Part shown: one piece after another, positions 14,501 to 24,820 of the stretch | How the letters are laid out: each line of letters opens with the position of its first letter | Numbering within the stretch: the stretch's first letter is position 1 | From: Lytechinus variegatus | Lineage: Eukaryota; Echinodermata; Echinoidea; Temnopleuroida; Toxopneustidae | Assembly: GCF_018143015.1 (NCBI RefSeq) | Contig: NC_054751.1 | Location: forward strand, 32,130,347 to 32,194,346 | DNA: 64,000 nucleotides | Direction of reading: 5' to 3' | Position numbers and translations under genes: made by a program | The notes under the pieces: generated by a model | Told to the model about the DNA's origin: nothing | Database searches by the model: none | The model's input: the letters and a program-made list of their open reading frames with translations, nothing else

Positions 14501-16843
14501 TAAGTATCACTGAACATCCTGTGCGCGTTTCAGGTCACATGACCAAGGTCAAAGGTCAATGAACTTTGGCCGAATTGGGTGTATCTGTTGAATTACCATC
14601 ATAACTTTGAAAGTTTATGGATCTCATTCATGAAACTTGTACATAAGAGTAATCAAGTATCACTGAACATCCTGTGCGAGTTTCAGGTCACATGATCAAG
14701 GTCAAAGGTCATGTAAGGTCAATGAACTTTGGCCATGTTGGGTTTTTTGTTGAATAACCATCATATCTCTGTAAGTTTATTGGTCTAGTTCATAAAAAGT
14801 GGACATAAGAGTAACCATGTATCACTGAACATCTTGTGCGAGTTAGAGTAGTATTCAAAGTCAGCACTGCTGCTATATTGAACCGCGTGATGCAGGTGAG
14901 ATGGCCAGAGGCATTCCACTTGTTAGTATTAAGTTTTGAAAAGTGAGAAGGATACCGATGGTTCATGCAGACTACTGATTTCTAAAGTTTCAGTTTTTTG
15001 TGTTGTCTTTGTTATTTCTTAAAACTAATTTTCTCACCAAAATACAGGTTTTCAGCTTTTAACATACTGAAGTATCATTGTTCATCATGATGGCAGCTTT
15101 GGTTGATATTCATAGTTATTAATCAGTGTCAGTTTTCCCACTGTTTCATAGTCCTCCTAAACCATATAACATAATTTGTAATCTTTGTTCTTTCAGTCTT
15201 CTAAGTTTGTGTATGCTGGTGCCGGAGTGTTGATTGGAGGTGTAGGCTTTGGTCTCTTTGGTCTAGCCCAATTCTCTATTGCTCTAGAGCTCGGGGTAGA
15301 GTGTTCCTATCCAGTAGCTGAGGGAACCAGTGCCTGTATCTTACAGGTCTCGGGGTAGGTTTACTTGTCCCAGATCAAATTCCAAAGTACTGTCCCTGTC
15401 AAACTATGGTAGCCGTATTCACCTCACAGTCACAGATATCACCCTCACCCCTCTCTGCTTGACCTGATTCAGTGCATCCTCCAGCTTCAAACCATCCCCA
15501 GCTCCCACTCTTGCTTCTTCAAAAGAATTTCAAATACTGATCCCATTTTAATCACATCAGTTTTGTGATGCATGAAAGAGGTAAATGATCACTTAATTCC
15601 TGATTCTGACATTGTGATTAGAAATTTAAGCCCTCCATATTTTTCATGTGAATTACCTTTTAACTTCTATGCATACGTTTTCATAATTTCTTTCAAGGAT
15701 TGAAGAACATTATAGTATAAGGGACAATGCCGGTATGTGATGAACTATCTTATCAAGTGTCTACTTCTAACATTATTAATTTTAAAAATTGATTGTTGCA
15801 AATTTCTTCTCATATTTTTTAAATATCTTCTCAAATTTTTTTAAATTTCTTCTCATACAGTCAAGTACAGGGAATTATTCTCATCATTTTAGGTCAGGTC
15901 CTAGCCCAACCTGTCAACGTGGACTACCTTCCTGATCAAAAGTGTATTGACATGTCACTTCCGAATATCACATCAGCGCCACCTACTGGCAGCGCCTTTG
16001 CAACCTCCATGGTGCCCACAATGCCAGATGATGAGATACAAACAGTGCTTGATATGACAAGTGAGTACTTAACCAAATGAATTTTGATATACATATAATC
16101 GAAAGAACCTAGTTTGAATTATTCAATTGATATCCAAAATTGCCTTTACAAGAGAAGTAATAGTAATAGTAGTAGTAGTAATAGTAATAGAAGTAGTAGT
16201 AGCAGGGGGGGGCACTTGCACTGATGAATAGATACCATGTGTTACTATCGCCACAAGATAATGCATGTTACATACGTTACATCATTTAAGGTTGTCAAAT
16301 CACTAAAATAATGAAAAAGGCATCTTTTTCGCTCGGAAAGCTACGTGTTTAGTGTCAAATTTGCGAGGGTATAAAAAAGAGTAAAAATGTTTTCAAAGGA
16401 TGTACTTTTTGCCCCAACAGTCAACATTACGTATTTAGAGTCTGATTTGGGCATGGTGTGGGAGGCGGGCCGTACTAGACCCAATGTCTGACATTGATGC
16501 AAGTAAAGGTAAAACTGACAAGCGAACAGTCTGTGACATAAAACAATTAAAATATTGCTTTACTTGTTTAAGGATTCAATTCAAAGAATACTTGCAAAGG
16601 GTATAGTTTTGCTTCCAATACTTGTTAAGGGTAGGGTTTCACACATCAATGCTTGTTAAGGGATGCATTTTCAGAATATGGAAAATACTTTATTTAGGGT
16701 GCTTTTTGAGACCCCATGGTCTCGCATGGTATCCACTCGTCAATGGAAATGGCCCCCCTCGGAGTAGCAGTAGTGATAATAGTCGTAATAGTGGTAGTAG
16801 TAGTAGTGGTAGTAGCAGTAGTACATGTAGCAGTAGCAGTAGC

Positions 16844-16922
<79 letters not shown>

Positions 16923-17001
16923 ATAGTAGTAGTAGAAGTAGCTAGTAGTAGTACTAGTAGTAGTAGGAGTAGTAGTAGTGGTGGTAGTGGTAGTAGTAGT
17001 G

Positions 17002-17049
<48 letters not shown>

Positions 17050-17463
17050 TAGTAGTTGTAGTCAGAAGTAGTAGTAGTAGTAGTAGTAGTAGTCCTTGTA
17101 GTCAGCAGTAGTAGTCGTTGTAGTCAGTAGAAGTAGTAGTAGTAGTAGTAGTAGATAGTAGATACTAGTAGTAGTAAGCTATTAAAGTAGACTTTATTGA
17201 ATAAATTCAGCACAAGGATACACATGTTTACCTAGCACAAGGTTAGTGCTTTTTCCATAACTACAAAGCAAATACACATCTTTGCAGGATTGAACATTAT
17301 TTGATAAAATACAATCTGTTTCTTTTATAATACAGTTCCTTTGTTTGTATATGCTGGATATGGCATGATCATTACAGCGATCCTGATCCTCTTCTTCCGA
17401 ACGCGATATTTGAGGCTCGAAGCAGAAAAATCGAAACGAGACCCATTTAACGATTCCTCGTGA
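2520..17463 (+). CDS. SLC49A3/MFSD7-like major facilitator transporter, complete, nine exons
   Basis: Coding exons are 2520-2729, 9242-9400, 10014-10307, 11231-11365, 12297-12413, 13100-13252, 15197-15354, 15861-16060 and 17336-17463. All are flanked by AG and GT, and the phases join into 517 residues ending in TGA. The start at 2520 is chosen because AAACATGG is a strong initiation context; an in-frame ATG at 2484 would add 12 residues. The protein has about 12 membrane segments and a soluble N-terminus of about 58 residues. Family features visible are NWFSLVYLVVAIPMG in TM2, GAWLNFLG, FSPTKMAALWF, ATMANPLG, GLVGALMIGVGLLGA and VDKTK. An NIT glycosylation site lies in the last large loop. 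The SLC49 family includes haem and choline transporters (FLVCR1/2) and DIRC2; the substrate of SLC49A3 is not settled. The sequence matches SLC49A3 better than FLVCR1/2 as I recall them. Human SLC49A3 is of similar length (about 560 residues). Confidence 0.93.
3196..4115. repeat. CCATT/CACCAT minisatellite-like foldback repeat
   Basis: About 0.9 kb in intron 1 of the transporter is built from degenerate 9-13 base units such as ACCATACACCATTCGCGT. The first part contains self-complementary AATGGTATACCATT, the body runs in the ACCATT direction, and the far end (from about 3990) switches to the complementary AATGGTAGAC direction. The whole can therefore fold on itself. Reading frames here are repeat artefacts. 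Confidence 0.8.
4886..5435. mobile_element. Foldback element with GGCGTGTTTCTACA ends
   Basis: The left end GGCGTGTTTCTACA is the inverted partner of TGTAGAAACATGCC at the right end, about 550 bases apart. CTGTAGAAACA recurs inside (near 4963 and 5348). No coding potential was seen. It is consistent with a non-autonomous DNA transposon in intron 1 of the transporter. Confidence 0.55.
5840..6160. mobile_element. Relic halves of the TTAA foldback family
   Basis: Degenerate phrases shared with the element at 6320-6900 (AGCATCATGCTGAAAATTTC, AAAGTTATTGAATTTGAAA and the reverse-complement sense near 5850-5940) suggest an old, eroded copy. The ends cannot be drawn reliably. Confidence 0.35.
6320..6900. 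mobile_element. Palindromic TTAA-ended MITE, GGTCAAGTCCACC family
   Basis: The left end TTAAAGGTCAAGTCCACC is mirrored on the right by GGGTGGACATGTCTTTGAAA. The inner arms are also complementary (AAAATCGGATGCAAAATAAG against its reverse complement near 6810-6835). About 580 bases, no reading frame. A related composite copy lies at 24821-26844. Confidence 0.75.
7003..7185 (+). mobile_element. tRNA-derived SINE, truncated at 3' end
   Basis: An A-box-like TGGTCTAGTGG at 7010-7020 and a B-box-like GAATTTGAGTCC near 7055-7066 form a tRNA-like head. The body phrase CTGCACTAGACCCAGGTGAA, then TGGGTACCCGGCAGGA, matches the body of the minus-strand SINE at 30582-30866. The tail present in that copy is missing here. 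Confidence 0.75.
7186..9241 (+). other. Remainder of transporter intron 1; no gene seen
   Basis: AT-rich intronic DNA with no supported exon, RNA gene or well-bounded element. A C-rich run lies near 8403-8411, and a GC-richer patch lies at about 8820-8885 without a recognisable identity. Confidence 0.5.
12727..12914. mobile_element. Short palindromic MITE, GTTTCATAAAGCTGTT family, copy 1
   Basis: The left arm has GTTTCATAAAGCTGTTCATA and AGAGCGACTTTCAAAATGAC; the right arm has their complements ending in TTTATGAAACACCC. About 185 bases, no coding capacity, in intron 5 of the transporter. Copies at 28169-28345 and 48387-48566 share the central phrase ATTTAATGGTGAATAT or its variant. Confidence 0.8.
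13440..13530 (+). mobile_element. SINE 3' tail
   Basis: The sequence AAGCGCATAGAGATTCTGTA, then ACTATGCGCCATATAAGC, followed by (ATT)n is the 3' end of a tRNA-derived SINE. The same tail design (a GCGC-bracketed segment, TATATAAGC, ATT repeats) ends the SINE at 30582-30866 on the other strand. Only the tail is present, as expected of a 5'-truncated insertion. Confidence 0.65.
13982..14922 (+). mobile_element. Element with CTCACCTGC ends and internal GGTCAAAGGTCA repeats
   Basis: The left boundary is GTCTCACCTGCGAAGCAAAG and the right has the complementary GCAGGTGAGAT. After a GC-rich GGCGGCGGCGGCG stretch the body consists of about five diverged units of 120-180 bases. Each unit contains variants of CATAACTTAGAAAGT, TGGACCTAGTTCATGAAACT, TCACTGAACATCCT and CATGACCAAGGTCAAAGG. 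No reading frame was seen. It lies in intron 6 of the transporter. Confidence 0.75.
14192..14711 (+). promoter_or_regulatory. Four perfect DR1 nuclear-receptor motifs inside a repeat
   Basis: AGGTCAAAGGTCA, two AGGTCA half-sites spaced by one base, occurs at 14192-14204, 14383-14395, 14546-14558 and 14699-14711. DR1 is the consensus site for RXR heterodimers, HNF4 and COUP-TF receptors. The motif match is seen directly; that any receptor binds here is inference. Confidence 0.5.
16150..17178 (+). repeat. AGT trinucleotide microsatellite, interrupted
   Basis: AGT repeats run from about 16158 to 16204 and again from about 16762 to 17178, with AGC, AGA and GGT variants. The two parts are separated by the element at 16205-16760, so they were probably once a single array. 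It lies in the last intron of the transporter. It gives long poly-Ser and poly-Val shadow frames that are not genes. Confidence 0.9.
16205..16760 (+). mobile_element. GGGGGGGCACT element inserted in the AGT array
   Basis: It begins with a G-run then GGCACTTGCACTGA and ends with ATGGCCCCCCTCG; AGTAGCAG-like sequence is present on both sides. Internal short repeats include CTTGTTAAGGGTAGGGTTTC, CTTGTTAAGGGATGCATTTT and a TGCAAAGGGTATAGTTTTGC stretch. The end design resembles the elements at 51107-51560 and 63322-63858, although the interior is different. Confidence 0.6.
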
Positions 17464-17990
17464 CTGGAGAAAGAAGAAAATAAATCAACAAATATTTTGA
17501 CCAGAGGATTAAATCTACCTCCTCGGCTCAAGTGATTTGATATGCTTAATGTAGAATGATAATAAGATCCTTTGAATGTGAATTAGAGAGTATATTTTTC
17601 ATGAATTTATTTCAATATACGTAGTTACTGATAATCAGTCAACCATGTTATAACATTGGAATATTCTAACATTAAATGTTTGGTAATGAAATGAGGTATA
17701 GCAAAACCAACACTAAATGCCCCCTAAAAATAATAATGATAAAAAATTCACTGTGTCAGACTGGAATAGCATCAGTGTCTTGCATGATCATACAATGCGA
17801 ATATTTAGGTTAAATATAACAGAATAAATGATAGAGTAAACTATTATCGGTTGTCTTGCGAAGCGGTTGAAACTGTAGAGAGTCACGAAGTTTCAATTGC
17901 TGCTGCTCGACTTTGTCAAGTGATGGAGACCTTGGTGCGAGGGCGAATGTTATAGCGTGTAAAGAATAAATGATGTACAAATGAATTTTA
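17464..17990 (+). terminator. Candidate 3' UTR and poly(A) signals of SLC49A3-like gene
   Basis: AATAAA hexamers occur at 17823-17828 and 17965-17970 downstream of the stop codon; either could end the transcript. The region is otherwise unremarkable AT-rich DNA. The true 3' end cannot be set from sequence alone. Confidence 0.4.
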
Positions 17991-18300
17991 AGACGCGGGT
18001 TTCAAAGCCTGATGCCTCACCGGCTAAGATGGATGTCCACTGATAACATGTTGACTAGAGGTCTTTGAATTCCTTCAAGAATCAAGATTTTGCGCTTGTC
18101 AAGATCTACCACCAGACCTATTAGAGATTGCCTTCCTTAAGGGCGGCTTTTTGAGAGCCATCATTAATGTATGTCCCACATGTGCTTTGATGTGTTGGTG
18201 ATTTCAGTGTACTGTTTTCAGATATTTTTCATTGATTTATAATGTTTGCCGTACTGTAATGGTACATTAACAATGCACCTTGATTTTTGAAGAATTTTCC

Positions 18301-18885
18301 TTAAAGGAGAATAAAACCTTCGGAACAAGATAGCTTGTGTGAAAACAGAAATATCCAAGAAACAGACCAACGTAAGTTTGAGAAAAATCGGACAAATAAT
18401 GAAAAAGTTATGATCATTTGAATATTGCGATCACTAATGCTATGGAGATCCTCACATTGGCAATGCAACAAAGATGTGTGATGTCATTTGTGAACAACCC
18501 TCCCCATTACTTTAGTACATATTTCACTTAAACTGCCTCTTTTATCACATCTATCAGTACATCATGTGATCTTTTTGTAGGAGGTCATGTAATACAGATG
18601 TTTAAAAAAGACATCATGGATAAATAGCTTGTATCACCATAAGAAAAAGCAAAAAGAAACATTTTGGGGGTATTTTATAGTCCATCAAAGGGAAAGTTGT
18701 TCACATGTGACATCACACATCCTTGTCGCATTGCCAATGGGAGAATCTCCATAGCATTACTGATGGCAATATTCAAATGCTCATAACTTTCTCATTATTT
18801 GTCTGATTTTTCTTAAACTTTTTTTGTTCGTATTCTTTAATTTTTCTGTTTCGGCACAAGCCTAATTGTTCCAAAGGTTTAAATC
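18301..18885. mobile_element. Palindromic TTAA-ended MITE, GAATRAAACC family, copy 1
   Basis: It starts TTAAAGGAGAATAAAACCTT and has complementary arms (GAAAAATCGGACAAATAATG against CATTATTTGTCTGATTTTTC). The right terminus is eroded. It lies about 0.8 kb downstream of the transporter stop. Copies at 39621-40213 and 59488-60074 are better preserved. Confidence 0.8.
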
Positions 18886-20035
18886 ACTGCAACAACATGA
18901 ATACATTGGATTGTTTGTTTTTTCCTCTTTCCCTTTCTTTTAATACGTGTATATATATTGATATTGAAATATTTTTCCTCTGCTCTTTCATCATGGGCAA
19001 TTTGGAAGTTTCATTAGAAATTACTTTTTTATTATAAAGTTGAATATATATTATAAGCATTAAAAAATTATTTATATATCCAGCATAATGAAATTATATT
19101 GAGAATTAATGAATCTCTCTTATATATTGGAAAAAATAAAGTATTTAATGAAGGCACTGACAGTTTGCCCCTTGCCTATTTGTCATTATAAAAAAAAAAG
19201 GTTTACAAAAAAAGACTCTTGCCTCTGAATCAATTATTCTCATTGAAGTTATACATATATGCATATTTAATTATGCACTTTTGTGATGTCTAGGACTAGA
19301 CTATTATGAATTATGATAAAATGCATCACAAAAGGTTATAATTAATAATAGCTTGAGAACATTCCTTTTTTCATTATTAACTGTGATACCTTATAAATGT
19401 TATCCTTCATTTGGATACAATTTACCTTGGGAAACATAAATTATATTTATGTGCATTTATAAATTTCTGTGGCGATTCTGAAATCTTGTGCTAGTTGTTT
19501 TTATGTTGTACTACCTTGAGAGGTAATGTTATTCTTGGTTTGACAATTGTTTCATGTAAGTTGAGTTCTACAGAAATGATGACTGCTATATTGACTTGAA
19601 TTTCCATATGATTTTCATGCTGTCAATAGTGATATATGTATATGTATATATGTGAACTTCTGAAGCCATGAATCACGCGATTATCTAGGTTTATACATGT
19701 ATTTGTTATTTCTAATTCATATATACATGGATTTTATAGATCCTACAAGTTGGCTTTCATTTGTAAAGTATGACAATATTTTTATTTCTTGATTACAACA
19801 AACTGATGTGACTGTTTTTCAGTAATGTAAAGCAAGTTGATTTTTGTTCATATACTAGTTATAAACATTTACCCATTGTATGATATAACATCACAATATA
19901 TAGGAAAAAAAACCTTTGAAGATAAACATTGTAAAATATGTGTGCTAACTAGCCACGAGGTAGTCTATAACAGGTAATTATGAAACCATGGTTAGCTCAT
20001 GGCCTCTTACATTATTTTTGTAACTACAAAGTTTT
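18886..20035. other. Intergenic AT-rich DNA; no gene seen
   Basis: Low-complexity AT-rich sequence between the convergent genes. No exon or well-bounded repeat was recognised. Several AATAAA hexamers occur (for example near 19134) and could serve as distal poly(A) signals. Confidence 0.5.
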
Positions 20036-20350
20036 CGATAACGAAATAAGGTTCCTTGTTCCGAAGGTTCGTTAATCCGAAAACGAAATAAGGTTCGTTG
20101 TTCCGAAGGTTCGTTAGTCCGAAAACAAAATAAGGTTAGGTAATCATTTAGTTTTCAGACTAACGAACCTTCGGAATTACGAACCTCACTTAGTTTTCGG
20201 ACTAACGAACCTTCAGAATTGCAAACCTCATTTCGTTTTTGGACTAAAGAACCTTCGGAATTACGAACCTTCGGAAATAGGAACCTTCGGAATAACGAAC
20301 CTTCGGAATATCCCAACCTTCGGAATAACGAAGCTTCGGAATTACGAATG
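20036..20350. repeat. TTCGGAA/AACGAACC tandem foldback repeat
   Basis: About 315 bases of units such as TTCCGAAGGTTCGTTA and GGTTCGTTGTTCCGAA, then the same units in the opposite orientation (AACGAACCTTCGGAATTACG). The polarity switch near 20150 means the array can form a long hairpin. Reading frames here are repeat artefacts. Confidence 0.85.
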
Positions 20351-21510
20351 TATGCGCTGTAGGATAGCAAAACAAAAACAAAAATGAATAAATGTGATGC
20401 AAGATGACCCTGGTGATGATTTTTCACATGCTTTGAAAAGCTATATATCAACTACCACTGCAAGTTAGGTGTCATGTTTTGTAAACTATCCAGATAAAAT
20501 AGGCCTTATATTTTGTTCTTCAATCAATGTCTTTCATGGTAATGTTTTTTTTTCAGGAATTAATGATGCAATGATCACATTCACTCAGGTTTTGATCGAG
20601 ATAAAAAGCTTTCAGTGCTTTTTAGTATGCATTGATTAGCTGAGATGAAAGATGTATTGCTTTTTACAACATTAAACCAGTTAAAAGTTTGATTAAATTA
20701 TGATATTTGATCAGGTATTGATCCCTTTTTTAGTATTTATAAGTTCTTCATAATTCTTATGATTTAATAATAATAATTGTACAGTTTGTATTGTGCAATT
20801 GCCCATTTGTACTCAACTGCCCATTACAACACAGTACTTAAAAAGTTAAATAGTTAACAAGTAAACAAAATGTATGATTAAGTTATACACTGTATACTTA
20901 ATGATATTCAGTACTTTTTCATAATACTTAATTTATGCATTTATGTCTTTCTCTACAATATTGAATATGTGTATTAATTCATTGCATGTATGAAATAAGA
21001 ATTGTTTATATACATTTATGGTTGAAACAGTATGTTGAATGATAGTACGGTCATGATCAGTTTTTATCTTTCAGAGTTGATAGTATTCAGTACTTTATTG
21101 ACTATTTAATTTATATACATATGACTTTCTGCATGTGAATTAATCATATTAAGTGTAATTAAATAAAATTGTTTATACATTTAAAATCATTAAAAGGATT
21201 TGTTGGTTTATGACATTCAGTCCGGTGTTGATGATGGATGATAGTATTCAATATTTTCTTTGTAAATTTGATCACGTTTATATGATTATAGTTTAAGACC
21301 TAAAAATGGAACATTACAGTTCTTGTGATAATAATAATAGTTCTTGTGATCATGAAAATGAATCGCGAAATCATATTTCTCATATACTGTTACTTTTAAG
21401 CAAAGTTTAACAGTTAAGAAAATTATTTAAAAAAAGAAGATATAGGCCAATATCTCACTAATTAATTTGTAAACCCGATGTGAAAAGAATTTCCTACAAA
21501 GGACAATGTA
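20351..21510. other. Intergenic AT-rich DNA; no gene seen
   Basis: No supported gene or bounded repeat. AT-rich throughout with scattered short direct repeats. Confidence 0.5.
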
Positions 21511-22260
21511 TTCAATTTAATTAATGCTTGACCGAAGGGTGAGCTGATTTGGCGATTTAAGTGGGATATTCTCAGCAATATTACTAAGCAGTTAGTACCA
21601 ATATAAGGCTCGAGCATCTCGAGCTGAAATTAAGTGATATGCCAATTTCGAAAGAATACCTCACTGAATTTGCCTGTCAAATAATCTTTTTGAAAGAATA
21701 AACAGAATGCCTATCCTTTTCAACTTGAACCCCCGCCTCCCAAAAGAAAAATGAAAACTAGAATCGCGAGCAAAATAACTTGTGCATATTGACTCTAAAT
21801 AAAGCTCCATGTTATCCTTGAGAGCAGATTATCTCCCTTAACCAGGGAATGCGAAGTGCGAGCGAAATGTTTAACCTGATTTTATTCTCGATTTTTTTTT
21901 CAAATTACCCCCTACCTTTTTTTATTCACGTGTCTTTTCATTCTTATCTCGCCTCTATTCTTTTCTATTCTTCATTTTTTCTTCTATACGTAGCGCGAAG
22001 CCCGCGACGGTAGGAGTCCTGGGAACAAAGACTCGGCAGCTCCAAAATTGTGCTATTTCCGGAGGTTACTTTATAAAAAAGTAACTCATAAAATTTCCAA
22101 GTTAATCTCAGAATAATTTTTGGTAAAAGATATAAGATCAGGCAACAGGGAAAGTGTTTTTCCGGATAAAATGGGAAATGAGGGGTATAAGAAAGAAAAA
22201 TGATGAAATGTGAGCGAGCTTGAAAAGTTTCACACATTTTCAGTCTTAAATCCAATGTTT
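21511..22260. mobile_element. Eroded GCGAG-type element
   Basis: Degenerate GCGAG-family cores are spaced along the stretch: GGCTCGAGCATCTCGAGCTG near 21607, AATCGCGAGCAAAATAACT near 21762, AATGCGAAGTGCGAGCGAAA near 21848, and TAGCGCGAAGCCCGCGAC near 21990. A C-rich phrase lies near 21728. No clean termini. Confidence 0.5.
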
Positions 22261-23176
22261 CAATATTTTTGTGTTTCCAGAATTTTCACTACCAAGTATA
22301 TCTACTCGGTATATCTACATTATGAATGGTAATAAGCACTGTCTGACAAAAACATGGCTATGGGAAGCATGGGTGCTAAATTACCGCCAAGATTTTCTGG
22401 ATATTGGGTTATAATGCTATGATGTAGAGATGTGAGCCAAATTCCCTTCATTTTGTGGACAAAAATTATTTTGTTGTTGCTTTTCAATTTTTTTCTGACC
22501 AAAATTGCATTGGGAGTTTGAAGTTTTGCGTATTGTTCTTAGTCAAAATTATTCTTTCTTGCTATTCTTTTCATGCAGGTTTCAATATTGATTTTCTAGT
22601 TTGAGTATACTCGTTATTTTATCTTTCTTTCCTTCGTTCCTTTTTTCTTTAACTTTCTTTATTGTTTCTTCTTTCTTGCTTGCTTTCATTCGGTCTTTCC
22701 CTTTTTGTTTTTAGGGGGATGGTCCCCTCCACCTGAAATTTAGAGGGGGGTGGGTACTTTTCCCAGGCCGCCTTTAGTTGAATGTGATATTTTTATCTGA
22801 ATATTATGTAAAAAACTAGAACAGAATTTGATGTTTTGATTCTTGAGAATCCGTGTCTATTATGTGACTGAGGCTCAACTGAAGTTGTGAGTCAAAATAG
22901 CAACTATTATGCCACTTGTAGCAATTTATTGTTTCTATATAGTTTCTTTAATACCACCAATCAAAATAAGTCATTTTTATCAGTATAATATAATAGATCA
23001 AGGGTCTATCACATTGCTCCTCTCCCCTCCGTGAACCACATACTAGCTGTGATTGCATTCGTGTTGGAAAACGTCACATTTATTTCAGTTTGACATCTCC
23101 CCCTTTTTATCTCACTCTCTATCTCTATATCTCTCTCTCTCTCTCTCTTCTCCATCCCTCCATGTTTTTCCATACA
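22261..23176. other. Intergenic DNA with a CT-rich tract; no gene seen
   Basis: AT-rich sequence with a pyrimidine tract at about 23108-23162 dominated by CT dinucleotides. Nothing else recognisable. Confidence 0.5.
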
Positions 23177-24146
23177 CAGTGCGTATAAAAAAAGTTTACA
23201 CTTTGAAAAAGCCCAGGGAATTAAAAAATATACAACATGTGGGTAATATTTTCACGTACAATCTTGGGCTTGGGTCTCATCTATCCAATGAAAGTAAAAG
23301 CTTTGAAAGAATTTTACACTTGAGTGAGCACTGTCCATTTTTGTAAAACTCGCAGAAATCTGTTTGCGCAGAAATGCTTGTTTTTACGCTGTGTCAAGGG
23401 GAAAGTGCGTAATTAAACTTACCCTGCGAAATTTTTCTTATACATTTCCCTTACAATTTAGTCAATTGAAATAAAACGGATACATTCAAGCATTTTGTAA
23501 CAATTTTGCCACCCAAAATGAAATTTCAACACTTAGTAAGCACAACCTTTACCCTTTTTGTGCGAGCTGGATAATTGAATCTGAACAAAAGTTTATATCA
23601 TATATCTCCAGCATTTTTCACTTTTTTTCATCATTTAAAGTGGGTTTACATTTCATTTTTCATTTAATGTTTCTCCACACCTTTTCCAATCTTGACAATG
23701 ATTAACAAAATAAAAATCAAGCCTAAGCCATTTCATGTAAATCACATGCAGCTCCGTGTAAAGCAAATATCGTCACGATGGCCTCGGTGTGTGGGGGAGT
23801 GGGGTGGGGTGCAATGCACTATTCGAAGTGTTTTGGGAAAGGAAACAAGTTAAAAAGGTAAAAGATATCTTCAAATCAATTTTAGTAGCTAAATTCCACG
23901 TGTTCTTCATGATTAAGATCTACTTTTATTCGCATAACTATTTCGAAGTTCTGCGCAAATCATTTTTCACTAACTTTTTAAAAGTAAGTGGTGCTCACTC
24001 AAGCGTAAATATTTCTCGACAGTTATATCGTCATTTGCTTAAATGGATCTGTACCATTGTTAAAATGTGGAAAAATCTTCAGGGTATTACAAATGAATAA
24101 TTTGACAGGATTTTTTCAAAGTGTAAACTTTTTTTGATACGCATGT
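23177..24146 (+). mobile_element. Tc1/mariner-like non-autonomous element, copy 1
   Basis: Terminal inverted repeats begin CAGTGCGTATAAAAAAAG and end with the complementary CTTTTTTTGATACGCA; the last bases of the right end are lost. It is about 970 bases and is the inverted counterpart of the copy at 25476-26463 over its whole length. The CAGTGCG start and TA target in the better copy fit the Tc1/mariner superfamily. The longest frame inside (23789-24100) is not transposase-like. Confidence 0.8.
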
Positions 24147-24170
24147 ATGTTGACTGTTATGAATGGCCAT

Positions 24171-24413
24171 ACACTGTAAAAATTGCGGTGTTAAAACTGA
24201 CACCAATTGGTGTTAATAGAGGACCACACCCTGAGGTGTTAAAATTACACCCTATATAGAGATTAAACATAACACCAAATAGTGTAAATGTAAACAAAAG
24301 GTGTTGTAATAACACCTATAGGTTTAAGACTAACACCACCAATTTAACACCGGTGTAAGATAACTGGTGTGGTCCTCTATGTACACCGGTTAACACCACA
24401 GTTTTTGCTGTGT
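24171..24413. mobile_element. Palindromic MITE rich in GGTGTTA/TAACACC
   Basis: Ends are ACACTGTAAAAATTG and CAGTTTTTGCTGTGT. The interior carries repeated GGTGTTA and TAACACC words plus matching AGAGGACCACACC and GGTGTGGTCCTCT arms. About 243 bases, starting about 25 bases after the Tc1-like element. Confidence 0.8.
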
Positions 24414-24820
24414 ATGAAATAATATGGTTCTATTAGTTTATGAATCCCATGGATAGACAATAAAAAAAATCAACACTCTTTAATGAATAATCAGTGTCGT
24501 CAAAACGACAATTCTAATATTGAAGAGAACTAAATGGTTTAATATTGCCATGATTAAAATGCAATGTAAGATTTGACACAAAGTACGATTTGTATTATCA
24601 TCATTATAGTCATATTATTTTGGGTGGGGGCTCCAGCTCCCATAAAATGCTAAAGCAGAGAGAGTACGTTTATAAATATAATGAATATTTGACAGATAAA
24701 TATGGATATTCTAATTTTAGAAACTCATTGTAAGGTTTCAATGTAAACAATTATCAAATTGAGATGTAATCTTTCTCCAAACATAGCCTTCTTACTATAC
24801 TACTGCTGCCATTTAAACGA

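Noticed and set aside
16622-17111. Long poly-Ser and poly-Val frames
   Set aside because: Pure translation of the AGT microsatellite, without flanking domains.
23789-24100. A 103-residue frame inside the Tc1-like element
   Set aside because: No DDE or helix-turn-helix features, and the frame is not kept in the second copy.
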